Source of the DNA: Planktomarina sp.
GTDB taxonomy: Bacteria > Pseudomonadota > Alphaproteobacteria > Rhodobacterales > Rhodobacteraceae
Direction: 5' to 3'
Assembly (NCBI GenBank): GCA_020630595.1
Contig: JAHDBC010000006.1
Coordinates: 46,634 to 96,297 of the forward strand
Length of the DNA stretch: 49,664 nucleotides
The notes under the pieces are model-generated. The model was not told the DNA's origin. It made no database searches and was given only the letters and a program-made list of their open reading frames with translations. Shown here one piece after another: positions 7,333 to 15,911 of this stretch; position 1 is the first letter of the stretch; every line of letters begins with the position of its first letter. Position numbers and translations under genes: made by a program.

Positions 7333-8480
7333 CCCGTGCCTTTCTGGTGGTCCTTGATTCAGTGGGGTGTGGTGGCGCACCGGATGCCGCTGCGTTCGGC
7401 GATGAAGGGGCGAATACGCTGGGTCATATCCACCGCGACACAGGGGTGATGTTGCCCACACTGAATGCACTGGGACTGGGCGCGGCCATGGCCCATGCGA
7501 CCGGTTACCAAACCGGTTGGGACGCGCCTACCCATGGCGGATGGGCTGTTGCCACCGAAGTGTCAAACGGCAAGGATACGCCATCGGGCCATTGGGAACT
7601 GGCCGGGGTGCCTGTGCCGTGGGATTGGCACTATTTTCCCACTCAAGTCCCCGCGTTTCCTGCCCCTGTCATGGACCAGCTGATTGCGTTGACGGGTGGA
7701 AGCCTTGCCAATTGCCATGCCAGCGGCATCCCTGTGATCGAAGATTTTGGTGCTGAGCATCTGAACACGGGCCTGCCGATCTGTTACACATCGGTCGATA
7801 GCGTTTTTCAGATCGCAGCCCACGAAAAGCATTTCGGGTTGGACCGATTGTATCAGTTGTGCCGTGATCTATGTCCGCTGTTGCACGGGATGAATGTTGG
7901 CCGCGTGATTGCCCGCCCGTTTGTGGGTGAAATCGGGGCCTTTCAGCGCACCGCCAACCGCAAGGATTTCGCCATCGCGCCCCCGGCGCCCACGCTGTGC
8001 GATTGGGTGTCGGACGCCGGGCGGCACGTGCAGGCCATAGGCAAAATCGGTGATATTTTTTCCATGCAAGGTATTTCAGACGTCAAAAAGGGGCCTGATG
8101 CTAATCTGATGCAACATCTGGCACAGGCCGTGGCAACCGCCCCGGATGGCAGTCTGACATTCGCAAACTTCGTGGAATTTGATACGCTTTATGGCCATCA
8201 ACGCGACCCACAAGGGTATGCCAACCATTTGGCGTGGTTTGATCACCAGATATCGCAGGTGCTGACCCATGCGCGTTCTGATGATCTGTTCATTTTTACG
8301 GCTGATCATGGAAATGACCCCACATGGACGGGCACGGACCACACGCGCGAACGGGTTCCCGTATTGGTGCATGGCCGTGATCTGGGGCCCTTGGGCGACA
8401 TCGGGTTTGTTGATGTGGCAGCATCGGTTGCAGATCATCTGGGTGTCCCGCAACAAGGCAAAGGAAAATCGTTTTTATGA
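7329..8480 (+). CDS. deoB: Phosphopentomutase
   Basis: Interconverts (deoxy)ribose-1-phosphate and -5-phosphate, linking nucleoside phosphorolysis to central metabolism. The 383-residue alkaline-phosphatase-superfamily enzyme carries the N-terminal metal motif LDSVGCGGAPDA with the Asp near residue 10, the loop KDTPSGHWE holding the phosphorylated Thr, and the C-terminal metal cluster TADHGNDP...TDHTRE. It overlaps deoA and add by ATGA. No deoC aldolase is visible in the window, so deoxyribose-5-phosphate must be handled elsewhere. Confidence 0.96.
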   Translation: MTRAFLVVLDSVGCGGAPDAAAFGDEGANTLGHIHRDTGVMLPTLNALGLGAAMAHATGYQTGWDAPTHGGWAVATEVSNGKDTPSGHWELAGVPVPWDWHYFPTQVPAFPAPVMDQLIALTGGSLANCHASGIPVIEDFGAEHLNTGLPICYTSVDSVFQIAAHEKHFGLDRLYQLCRDLCPLLHGMNVGRVIARPFVGEIGAFQRTANRKDFAIAPPAPTLCDWVSDAGRHVQAIGKIGDIFSMQGISDVKKGPDANLMQHLAQAVATAPDGSLTFANFVEFDTLYGHQRDPQGYANHLAWFDHQISQVLTHARSDDLFIFTADHGNDPTWTGTDHTRERVPVLVHGRDLGPLGDIGFVDVAASVADHLGVPQQGKGKSFL

Positions 8481-9445
8481 TGTGGCAATCCCATCCCAAA
8501 GTTGAACTGCACCTGCATCTGGAAGGCGCCGCTGATCCTGCGTTCATCCGCGATCTTGCGGCCCGCAAATCTGTTGATATCAGCGGCGTGTTCGATGACG
8601 CGGGCCATTACCGATACAAGGATTTCGCGGAATTCCTGAAAATCTACGAAGCCGCGACACAGGCCCTGAAAACGCCAGATGATTTCAAGGCGCTGACCCA
8701 ATCGGTCTTGGAAAATCTGGCGGAACACAATGTCATTTACGCAGAAACATTTCTATCCCCCGATTTTTGTGGTGGGCGCGATGTCGCTGCGTGGAAAGAT
8801 TATCTGGCTGCGATGCAGGAAGCGCATGTCGATGGCGTTACGTTGAAAGGGATCATCACTTGCATCCGTCATTTTGGCCCCGATCTGGCCAAGGAGACGG
8901 CACTGTGTGCGGCGGAAACAGCCGGTGATTTCATCGTTGGCTTTGGCATGGCGGGTGCAGAACAGGTCGGTCGCCCGCGTGACTATGCCTACAGTTTTGA
9001 TCTGGCCCGCGAAGCAGGTCTGCACCTGACATCCCATGCGGGTGAATGGAATGGCCCGGCAGAGGTTTGGGACACCTTGAACGATCTGAAGGTCGAACGC
9101 ATCGGCCACGGTGTCCGGTCGATCGAGGATCCTAAGCTGGTTCAGCATTTGGCCGACACCGGCGTGGTGCTTGAAGTGAACCCGGGGTCCAATGTGGCGC
9201 TGGGGGTTTATCCATCGTGGTCGCACCATCCCATCGCACGACTGCGCGACGCCGGGGTCAAGGTCACGGTCAGCACAGACGATCCACCCTTTTTTCACAC
9301 GACAATGACCCGTGAATTTCAGGAACTGGAACGGGCCTTTGGCTGGGGCGAAGATGATTTCGCACAGCTGAATGCCACGGCTGTGGATGCCGCGTTTTGC
9401 GACCCAGCCACCAAAGAAACTTTGCGCAAAAGGCTAACTGAATGA
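8477..9445 (+). CDS. add: Adenosine deaminase
   Basis: Converts adenosine or deoxyadenosine to inosine forms in purine salvage. The 322 residues contain the zinc motif HLHLEG near residue 12, the substrate-binding GGR segment, SHAGEW with catalytic His and Glu, the IGHG motif and the terminal STDDPPFF with the metal-binding Asp. The start is ATG-ATG overlapping the deoB stop; either could be used. Members of this family can also be adenine deaminases, and the sequence alone does not fully separate them; context favours adenosine. Confidence 0.9.
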   Translation: MMWQSHPKVELHLHLEGAADPAFIRDLAARKSVDISGVFDDAGHYRYKDFAEFLKIYEAATQALKTPDDFKALTQSVLENLAEHNVIYAETFLSPDFCGGRDVAAWKDYLAAMQEAHVDGVTLKGIITCIRHFGPDLAKETALCAAETAGDFIVGFGMAGAEQVGRPRDYAYSFDLAREAGLHLTSHAGEWNGPAEVWDTLNDLKVERIGHGVRSIEDPKLVQHLADTGVVLEVNPGSNVALGVYPSWSHHPIARLRDAGVKVTVSTDDPPFFHTTMTREFQELERAFGWGEDDFAQLNATAVDAAFCDPATKETLRKRLTE

Positions 9446-10068
9446 CCGTTACCGTAGTTGATCACCCGCTGGTTCAGCACAAACTGACGCTGATGCGCGA
9501 TAAGACCACGCCGACCAACCAATTCCGAAAACTGCTGCACGAAATCAGTCAGTTGCTGGCGTACGAGGTGACACGCGGTTTGGAAACTGAACTTCGTGCC
9601 GTGGAAACGCCCTTGGTAACGACCCACGCCCCTGTTCTTGCTGGCAAAAAACTGGCTTTGGTGTCTATCTTGCGTGCGGGCAACGGGATGCTGGATGGGG
9701 TTTTGGACCTGATCCCGTCCGCGCGGGTGGGATTTGTGGGGCTGTATCGCAACGAAGAAACGCTGGAACCGGTGCAATACTATTTCAAGGTCCCGGATGA
9801 TCTGCCAAACCGGCGTGTGATTGCTGTTGATCCGATGCTTGCCACTGGAAATTCCAGCGTCGCTGCGATTGATATGCTAAAGCAGGCAGGCGCCGACAAG
9901 ATCGACTTTCTGTGCCTTTTGGCGGCCCCCGAAGGCGTCGAACGCATGCAGTCAGCGCACCCGGATGTGAACATCGTCACCGCCGCAATAGATGCCCGAT
10001 TGAACGATGTGGGATATATCCTGCCCGGACTAGGGGATGCGGGGGATCGCATGTTTGGCACAAAATAG
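9442..10068 (+). CDS. upp: Uracil phosphoribosyltransferase
   Basis: Makes UMP from uracil and PRPP, closing the salvage route that starts with cdd. The 208 residues match the family length, with [14 protein letters not shown] at the N-terminus, [12 protein letters not shown], and the PRPP-binding loop as [10 protein letters not shown] around residue 130, then [10 protein letters not shown] at the end. It overlaps add by ATGA and is the last gene of the operon; no clear T-tract hairpin is visible in the 85 bases that follow. Confidence 0.96.
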   Translation: MTVTVVDHPLVQHKLTLMRDKTTPTNQFRKLLHEISQLLAYEVTRGLETELRAVETPLVTTHAPVLAGKKLALVSILRAGNGMLDGVLDLIPSARVGFVGLYRNEETLEPVQYYFKVPDDLPNRRVIAVDPMLATGNSSVAAIDMLKQAGADKIDFLCLLAAPEGVERMQSAHPDVNIVTAAIDARLNDVGYILPGLGDAGDRMFGTK

Positions 10069-10153
10069 CAGCATAAGGCCGACATAAGGGGTTTTTCTTT
10101 ACTCCCATCGCAATATGCGCCATAGTTTTAGCTAATTATCAATGAGGGCGGAT

Positions 10154-11215
10154 ATGCGGCGTGTAACTGTATTCGGGGCGGCCTTTGCAGCGGCCATAGT
10201 GTTGGTCGGGTCATCGGCATCAGCTCAGGCTTTGCGAAACAACACGGGACCTGCGGAAATTCCGCCAGCATCCTACAGCGGCAGTCAATATGTCGATAGT
10301 AAGGGCTGCGTTTTCATTCGGGCAGGCGTTGGCGGCGGCACACAATGGGTGCCACGCGTGCGACGTGACCGGACGGTGATCTGTGGTCAACGACCAACCG
10401 GCGGTGCAAGTGCGCCGGCTGCGGTTGCTGCGGCCCCCGCGCCAGCACCTGCCCCCGCACCACGTGTTGTTGCACAGGCCGCGCGCCCTGCGGCTGTTGC
10501 TGCGGCACCGCGCGTTGTGCGCACACAGCCCGTTCAACAACAGGTCGTCGTGCGCGCGCAACCCGCGCCAAGGGCCGTTGTACAGGCCGCCCCGGCCGCG
10601 ACAGCAACCCAACGCTGCGCCTTTTTGTCTGCCAACGGCGGGTGCGCCCAGACAACATGGAACAATCGGTTCGCGGGTGGCCAATCTGGCCCCGTTACGG
10701 CCAATCCAACGGTCGCTGGGTCCTATGTCGGGACCACAACACAGCGTGTGGTCGTATCGCGTGATGTAACCCACGGCACAAATTCCGCGACCGCGTACCG
10801 TTCGACATGGGATGATGGTCGTCTGAACCCCACCCGCGGCTTGAAGGGCACAGTCGCCGGGCGCACAGGCGCCGTTTCATCGGCAACCGGGCAAACATGG
10901 TATCCGCCGCGCCCATCCGTTTCGACCCGGTCGACCCCATCGTATGCAGCGGCTGCGCCTGTTCAGCGTGCAACACCCGTTCGGTCTTCTGCCGGGTCTG
11001 GCCATCGATTTGTGCAAGTCGGCACGTTTGGCGTCGCATCGAACGCGCAGCGCGCGGCACGCCGTTTGCAGGGCATGGGCCTTCCGGTTCGGGTGCAGGC
11101 ATCTGGGCGTTATCAGGTTGTTCTGGTCGGCCCCTACAGCGGACGCGGCAATCTGCAGACTGCATTGAATTCTGCCCGTCGCGCAGGGTTTGGTGACGCG
11201 TTCACCCGCCGCTGA
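10154..11215 (+). CDS. Exported SPOR-domain protein
   Basis: A 353-residue envelope protein. It has a Sec-type signal peptide (MRRVTVFGAAFAAAIVLVG then ASA-QA), a small Cys-containing segment (SKGCVFIRAGVGGGTQWVPRV), a long Ala/Pro/Val/Arg low-complexity stretch (about residues 95-155), and a C-terminal SPOR domain of about 75 residues (HRFVQVGTFG ... YQVVLVGPYSGRGN). SPOR domains bind denuded septal peptidoglycan, so a role at the division site or in cell-wall remodelling is inferred. I prefer ATG 10154 because GAGGGCG stands 6 bases upstream; an in-frame ATG at 10142 would add four residues. It is monocistronic by position. Confidence 0.85.
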   Translation: MRRVTVFGAAFAAAIVLVGSSASAQALRNNTGPAEIPPASYSGSQYVDSKGCVFIRAGVGGGTQWVPRVRRDRTVICGQRPTGGASAPAAVAAAPAPAPAPAPRVVAQAARPAAVAAAPRVVRTQPVQQQVVVRAQPAPRAVVQAAPAATATQRCAFLSANGGCAQTTWNNRFAGGQSGPVTANPTVAGSYVGTTTQRVVVSRDVTHGTNSATAYRSTWDDGRLNPTRGLKGTVAGRTGAVSSATGQTWYPPRPSVSTRSTPSYAAAAPVQRATPVRSSAGSGHRFVQVGTFGVASNAQRAARRLQGMGLPVRVQASGRYQVVLVGPYSGRGNLQTALNSARRAGFGDAFTRR

Positions 11216-11221
11216 TTTGAT

Positions 11222-12244
11222 TTATCCGTCACAGGCCGCTTTCAGGCCCAACCACGCCCCATCCGCAAGGATGGGGTTTGGCGTTCCAGCGGGATAGGGA
11301 TCGCGATTGCGCAGGTCCTGTGCCCAACCATTTGATTGGGCATAATCCGTTTGCGAAAATGGTGATGCGCTGACCTCTGCGGCATCAAACCCTTGCAAAA
11401 TTGCGGGTATGGACGCGACAGGCGGGTTTTGGGACAGCAAGCGTTCTGTCGCGGAACGGATGGTTTGATCATCGATCTTGTTTTGCAAAAGATACGTCAG
11501 CGTCGGCCAGAGCCCCGCATTGCGAAACAGATCTTCGACCGGATCGACAGACAACGTTGCGCTATACGCCACCAGAATGTGCCCGGCCAGTGCATCGGGG
11601 CTGGACGCGCCATCCAACACACCTTGTGGCAAACCAATGGTTTCCGCTGGCAAGGCAATTGCGTGGTTCTGCCCGGTCGGCAAAATAACCAGACGCAAAT
11701 CCCCCAACCCATTCAAACGATTGCTGATCGCCGCAAGCGCCGCGGCGCTTTCGGGTGTTTCACACACTGGCCCCGCCAGCCGATCAACCTGCGCAATCAA
11801 CCGATCTGACAAATCCAGGGCACGCGTTTCCGGCAAGACCTGTGCGGCATAGCCGGGCAGGGTCCGCGCCGCATAGCCGGCGACTGCGATCACCGCCACA
11901 ACGGTCAATCCCAATGCGGCCCAACGCCCCCATTTGCGCGGTGGCCGGGTCCGATCGATGACGGCGGCATGGATCTGGTCAAGGGCTGCGATCATGGCCG
12001 GATCGTCCAGTTCCAGCGTATCGCTTGCGTCGGGATGGGGGCGGTAGATCACTGAACCTGCATCAGACAGGCCAACCCGTTCCACGGCTGCAAGCGACCA
12101 ATGCGCCACGGGGCGACCGGCCTTGTCCAACAGCGTAAGGGACGACGTGCCCAGTTGCACAACGAGTTCACGCCTTTGGTCGGACGGGGTCGCGCGCCAA
12201 AGCCCCAAAGCCTCTAGCCGTTGATAGGTGTGTAATGCGGTCAT
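11222..12244 (-). CDS. Membrane protein resembling a catalytically dead M48 peptidase
   Basis: 340 residues: a soluble N-terminal region of about 105 residues (VVQLGTSSLTLLDKAGRPVAHWSL), one transmembrane helix at about 107-129, then a C-terminal region whose layout recalls M48 zinc peptidases: NAIALP-like NHAIALPAETIGLPQGVLDG followed by SSPDALAGHILVAYS. In active M48 enzymes this last place holds HExxH; here it is His222-Ile-Leu-Val-Ala, so Glu and the second His are missing. I infer a non-catalytic relative; this is not proven. The start has only a weak ribosome site. It converges on the SPOR gene with six bases between stops. Confidence 0.6.
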   Translation of the reverse strand: MTALHTYQRLEALGLWRATPSDQRRELVVQLGTSSLTLLDKAGRPVAHWSLAAVERVGLSDAGSVIYRPHPDASDTLELDDPAMIAALDQIHAAVIDRTRPPRKWGRWAALGLTVVAVIAVAGYAARTLPGYAAQVLPETRALDLSDRLIAQVDRLAGPVCETPESAAALAAISNRLNGLGDLRLVILPTGQNHAIALPAETIGLPQGVLDGASSPDALAGHILVAYSATLSVDPVEDLFRNAGLWPTLTYLLQNKIDDQTIRSATERLLSQNPPVASIPAILQGFDAAEVSASPFSQTDYAQSNGWAQDLRNRDPYPAGTPNPILADGAWLGLKAACDG

Positions 12245-12300
12245 CTGCTCAATATATTTTTGAGCAGACTACCTGTTTTCTTGGCGCCGGACAATGCGGG

Positions 12301-13926
12301 CTATTCAGCCTTGGCCAATACGCGCAGTTCGAATTTCTGGATCTTGCCGGTCGATGTTTTTGGCAATTCCTGAAAGCGGACCATTTTCGGGGTTTTGAAC
12401 CCAGCCAGACGTTCCCGAACAAATGCGATGATGTCTGCTTCTGTTGCTGTGGCCCCATCTTTAAGTTCGATAAAGGCCGCTGGCACTTCGCCCCATTTGT
12501 CGTCGGGTTTAGCCACAACAGCGCACAGGCTGACAGCCGGGTGGGACATCAAAACGCCTTCCACTTCGACGGATGAAATATTTTCACCCCCTGAAATGAT
12601 GATATCTTTCATCCGATCCGCGATTTGCATCATGCCACCGGGATGCTGGATCGCAATATCTTCGGAATGGAAATACCCGCCCTTGAACGCCTTTTGCGTG
12701 GCTTCTGGATTTTTCAGATAGCCTTTCATGACAGAATTGCCGCGCATGACGATTTCGCCCTGTGTTTCGCCATCCATCGGGATCTGCTTCATGTGTTCGT
12801 CCACAACGGTCACGTCTTCCATCATCGGGAACGCATGGCCCTGGCGGGCCTTGATGCCGGCCTGTTCATCCGCTGGCAGGGCGTCCCACGCGTTGTCCCA
12901 TGTGCATTCTGTCACATGGCCATAGGTTTCGGTCAGCCCGTAGACCTGCGTGACATTAAAGCCCAATTCACCAACGGCAGCGAGGGTTGCCGGGGCAGGG
13001 GGGGCACCCGCAGTAAAGACTTCGACGGTGTGATCAAACGTGCGCCGGTCCGCTTCTGCGGCATTCACGATCAGGTTCAATACGATGGGCGCGCCCCCAA
13101 AATGGGTTACGCCGTGATCCGCTATCCCGTCATAGACATTCTTGGCCGTGATATCGCGACAGCCAACGACCGTTCCGCCCAAGACGGGCATCATCCACGT
13201 GTGGTTCCACCCGTTGCAATGAAACAGCGGCACAATCGCCATAAACACCGGATGCAGCACCATGCGCCATGAAATGACGGTGCCCATGGTCATCATATAG
13301 GCGCCACGGTGATGATAGACGACGCCCTTTGGCCGCCCCGTGGTTCCGGATGTGTAATTCAGCGCAAGGCTTTCCCATTCATCCTGTGGCAGCACCCATT
13401 CGAAATCAGCAGACCCTTCAGCCAGCAGGTCATCATAGGTTTTGTAGCGGCCCGTCGCCGGAAATCCGGCACCGGCATCGGGGCATTCGATGATCGTTGG
13501 TGCTGGTCCTTCCATCGCGTCCACTGCGGCTTCTGCGACAGGGATGAACTGCGTGTCGACCAGTGCAACTTTCGCTTCGCCGTGGTCAAAAATGTATCCG
13601 ATAGTATCGACATCCAGACGGGTGTTGATGGTGTTCAAAACGGCGCCGCAAGCCGGAACGCCGAATGATGCTTCGATTTGGGCTGTCACGTTGGGGATGA
13701 TTGTTGCGACGACATCCCCCGGGGTTACGCCCAAACCAGCCAGGGCCGACGCAAGTTTTGTGACCCGGGTGTGATATTCGCCATAGGTCGCGCGGTGATC
13801 GCCGTAAATGACGGCTGGTTTGTCCGCAAAGATTTTGGCGGCCCTGTTCAGATGGGACAGGGGCGTCAGCGGCACAAAGTTTGCGGCGCATTTGTCCAGC
13901 CCAGTTTCGTCGTTCATCCAACCCAT
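12301..13926 (-). CDS. Acyl-CoA synthetase (AMP-forming, medium/short-chain type)
   Basis: Activates a carboxylic acid to its CoA ester through an acyl-adenylate. The 541 residues contain the P-loop YTSGTTGRPKGV near residue 195, the A5 motif VYGLTETYGH near 337, GGENISSVEVE near 450 and the C-terminal catalytic Lys motif STGKIQKFELR. The N-terminus (NFVPLTPLSHLNRAA) places it in the AlkK/plant-AAE-like branch that uses medium or short acyl chains, but the exact substrate cannot be read. GGGAGG lies 10 bases before the start. It is divergent from the DMT transporter and fits the fatty-acid theme of the next 10 kb. Confidence 0.88.
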   Translation of the reverse strand: MGWMNDETGLDKCAANFVPLTPLSHLNRAAKIFADKPAVIYGDHRATYGEYHTRVTKLASALAGLGVTPGDVVATIIPNVTAQIEASFGVPACGAVLNTINTRLDVDTIGYIFDHGEAKVALVDTQFIPVAEAAVDAMEGPAPTIIECPDAGAGFPATGRYKTYDDLLAEGSADFEWVLPQDEWESLALNYTSGTTGRPKGVVYHHRGAYMMTMGTVISWRMVLHPVFMAIVPLFHCNGWNHTWMMPVLGGTVVGCRDITAKNVYDGIADHGVTHFGGAPIVLNLIVNAAEADRRTFDHTVEVFTAGAPPAPATLAAVGELGFNVTQVYGLTETYGHVTECTWDNAWDALPADEQAGIKARQGHAFPMMEDVTVVDEHMKQIPMDGETQGEIVMRGNSVMKGYLKNPEATQKAFKGGYFHSEDIAIQHPGGMMQIADRMKDIIISGGENISSVEVEGVLMSHPAVSLCAVVAKPDDKWGEVPAAFIELKDGATATEADIIAFVRERLAGFKTPKMVRFQELPKTSTGKIQKFELRVLAKAE

Positions 13927-13996
13927 GTCGCAATCCTCCCGTTTTTGGGTGACTATGATGGTTGCGCTTTCATTTGCAACGGGTCACTGGTTTGAC

Positions 13997-14986
13997 ATGA
14001 CGTCAAAATCTTCCAATGCGACCCTTGCGATTGTCATGGTTCTGACTGGGATGTTCATTCTGGGGGCCATAGACAACACCGTGCGGCTGTTGGCCGATAC
14101 GATCAGCCTGTGGCAGTTTCATTTTCTGCGATCCAGTCTGGCGCTGCTGGTCCTGTTTGGATTCATGGCGATGCGTGGTCATAAATTATACGCGCATCGC
14201 TGGTGGGCCGTCATCGTCCGGTCCGGGTTTCTGTCGCTTGCGATGGTGGTTTATTTTGGGTGTCTGGGCTTTTTGCCAATCGCCGATACGGCGGCCGGAT
14301 TGTTTTCTGCCCCCATTCTGGTGGTGGTGATCACCGCATTTTTTCTGAAGGAAAAAATCGGCTGGGTGCGTTGGGTCGCCGCGATCTTGGGGTTTGCGGG
14401 AACGTTGATCGTGATCAAGGGTGCGGATTTCCCGATCCAGACGGTCAATCCGATCATCATTCTTCAAAGCCTTCCCGTGGTATTTCGGGAACTGGGTTGG
14501 TTGAATCTGATCCCGGTTTTGGGCGGGTTGTTTTATGCGCTGGGCGGAATTGCGACCCGGGAACTGTGCGAAGAGGAAACGACCCTGTCGATGTTGTTTA
14601 CCTATGTTGCGATGATGGGTGTGATTGGCGGCATCGGCGTGGTTGCCGTGACCGTTTTTCCGGTGGCGGACCCAGATTTTTTGACCCGCCCGTGGTCCAT
14701 GCCTGATCGCGCGACATGGATGATCCTGATTATTCAGGCTGTTGGCAGCCTTGCCGGGGTGGCCTGTTTGATCAAGGCGTATCAGGTTTGGCTTGCGTCC
14801 TATGTGGCGGTGTTCGAATACAGCATGCTGATCTTCGCATCCGCTTTTGCATGGTTGGCCTTTGGCGAAGCGTTAAGCCGCCCGGGCATCGCGGGCATCG
14901 CCCTGATCATCTTGGCGGGGGCCGTGATTGCGCTGCGGACGCGGGACAAACCTGCGCCTGCGCCCGCCCCCCGCAAATCGATTTGA
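13997..14986 (+). CDS. DMT-superfamily (EamA) transporter
   Basis: About 329 residues with ten predicted membrane helices arranged as two EamA repeats, for example AIVMVLTGMFILGAIDNTVRL and VFEYSMLIFASAFAWLAFGE. Such proteins are inner-membrane metabolite exporters; the substrate is unknown. The start is uncertain: ATG 13997 gives the N-terminus typical of the family, while ATG 13955/13958 would add 13-14 residues; no strong ribosome site separates them. The C-terminus is a short Pro/Ala tail. It is divergent from the acyl-CoA synthetase. Confidence 0.85.
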   Translation: MTSKSSNATLAIVMVLTGMFILGAIDNTVRLLADTISLWQFHFLRSSLALLVLFGFMAMRGHKLYAHRWWAVIVRSGFLSLAMVVYFGCLGFLPIADTAAGLFSAPILVVVITAFFLKEKIGWVRWVAAILGFAGTLIVIKGADFPIQTVNPIIILQSLPVVFRELGWLNLIPVLGGLFYALGGIATRELCEEETTLSMLFTYVAMMGVIGGIGVVAVTVFPVADPDFLTRPWSMPDRATWMILIIQAVGSLAGVACLIKAYQVWLASYVAVFEYSMLIFASAFAWLAFGEALSRPGIAGIALIILAGAVIALRTRDKPAPAPAPRKSI

Positions 14987-15121
14987 CGTGCAAACACTGG
15001 CCGATCATTAACAACCATTCGGAATTTGCCATATTTTCGTCGAAGAACCTGATATAATCGGCCTTGAAACAGAAATCGGTCCAGTGGCCGTATCCTGTTT
15101 CGCAGGCTAAAGGGACACGGC

Positions 15122-15829
15122 ATGGCAGCGACGCTTTCGATGACATTCGACGATCATTTTGTCGATAATTGGACCGCGGCACGATCTGTATTTGATGCTT
15201 ATAATGCCCGTGTGACCTTTTGCATTTGCAGGTTGCATCGGCTGAACGAAGACCAAATCCGCAAACTGCACCAGCTGCAGGATGAAGGCCACGAAATCGG
15301 CTACCATACCCGGTCGCATCCGTTGCTGACCACCTATCTTGAAACCCATGGGTTGCAGTCATGGTGCAAACAGGAACTGGATCGCGGCATTGCAGAACAC
15401 CATGCCGCCGGATTTCCGGCGCGGTCCTTTGCCAGCCCGCATCACCTGACCACGCCCCAAACACGGTCTGAAACGATCAAACGGTTTGCGGTGACCCGTG
15501 GCAGCGGGCCGTTCAATCAACCGCGCCCGGATGTCAGCCGCCGAATCTATACAGAACCCCGATCAATTGTACATAATTTGGGGTCGCTGGATTTTCAGCG
15601 AAAGAACCATCTGGGATGGGACTGGACGCATTATATGTTGGATCAGGTGAAACAACATCAGGGAACGGCCGTATTTGTCGGGCACGACATCCGGGCGAAA
15701 GTGGATGGTCAGGCGCTGTATTGCACGCTGGATGATCTGGACCGATTTCTGGATGCGGCGGCGGTGCGGGGGATCGGATTTTCCCGGCTGTCAGACATGA
15801 ACCCGAATTTCGCGGTAGAAGCAGCATAG
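15122..15829 (+). CDS. Polysaccharide deacetylase-family protein
   Basis: 235 residues with a reduced NodB fold: SMTFDDHF near residue 7 (catalytic base and metal Asp), GYHTRSHP near 60 (metal His pair) and a late VGHDIR. No signal peptide is visible, so unlike cell-wall deacetylases it is probably cytoplasmic. The substrate may be a small acylated sugar or amide; this is inferred. AAAGGGAC lies before the ATG. A bidirectional terminator follows within 30 bases. It appears monocistronic. Confidence 0.82.
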   Translation: MAATLSMTFDDHFVDNWTAARSVFDAYNARVTFCICRLHRLNEDQIRKLHQLQDEGHEIGYHTRSHPLLTTYLETHGLQSWCKQELDRGIAEHHAAGFPARSFASPHHLTTPQTRSETIKRFAVTRGSGPFNQPRPDVSRRIYTEPRSIVHNLGSLDFQRKNHLGWDWTHYMLDQVKQHQGTAVFVGHDIRAKVDGQALYCTLDDLDRFLDAAAVRGIGFSRLSDMNPNFAVEAA

Positions 15830-15853
15830 AAACACCCATCGGGTTGCAATGAA

Positions 15854-15884
15854 AAAGGGCGCCCAAAAGGACGCCCCTTTATTT
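15854..15884. terminator. Bidirectional terminator between deacetylase and fadJ
   Basis: AAAGGGCG and CGCCCCTTT form a stem (one bulged C) around CCCAAAAGGA; TTTATTTT follows on the plus strand and TTTTTC on the minus strand. It sits between two convergent genes and can serve both. Confidence 0.82.
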
Positions 15885-15911
15885 TATGCCAAGGGGATGG
15901 TTCGCCCCGGA

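Noticed and set aside
10430-10620. Low-complexity Ala/Pro/Val codons as a possible DNA repeat or CRISPR-like array
   Set aside because: No regular unit or spacers; it is protein low complexity.
10383-10769. Open frames on both strands inside the SPOR gene
   Set aside because: They come from the low-complexity Ala/Pro/Arg region; only the SPOR frame has a signal peptide and a domain.
13996-14004. TGACGTCA palindrome at the DMT transporter start
   Set aside because: Only 8 bases, inside the start codon region and lacking the N4 spacing; likely chance.
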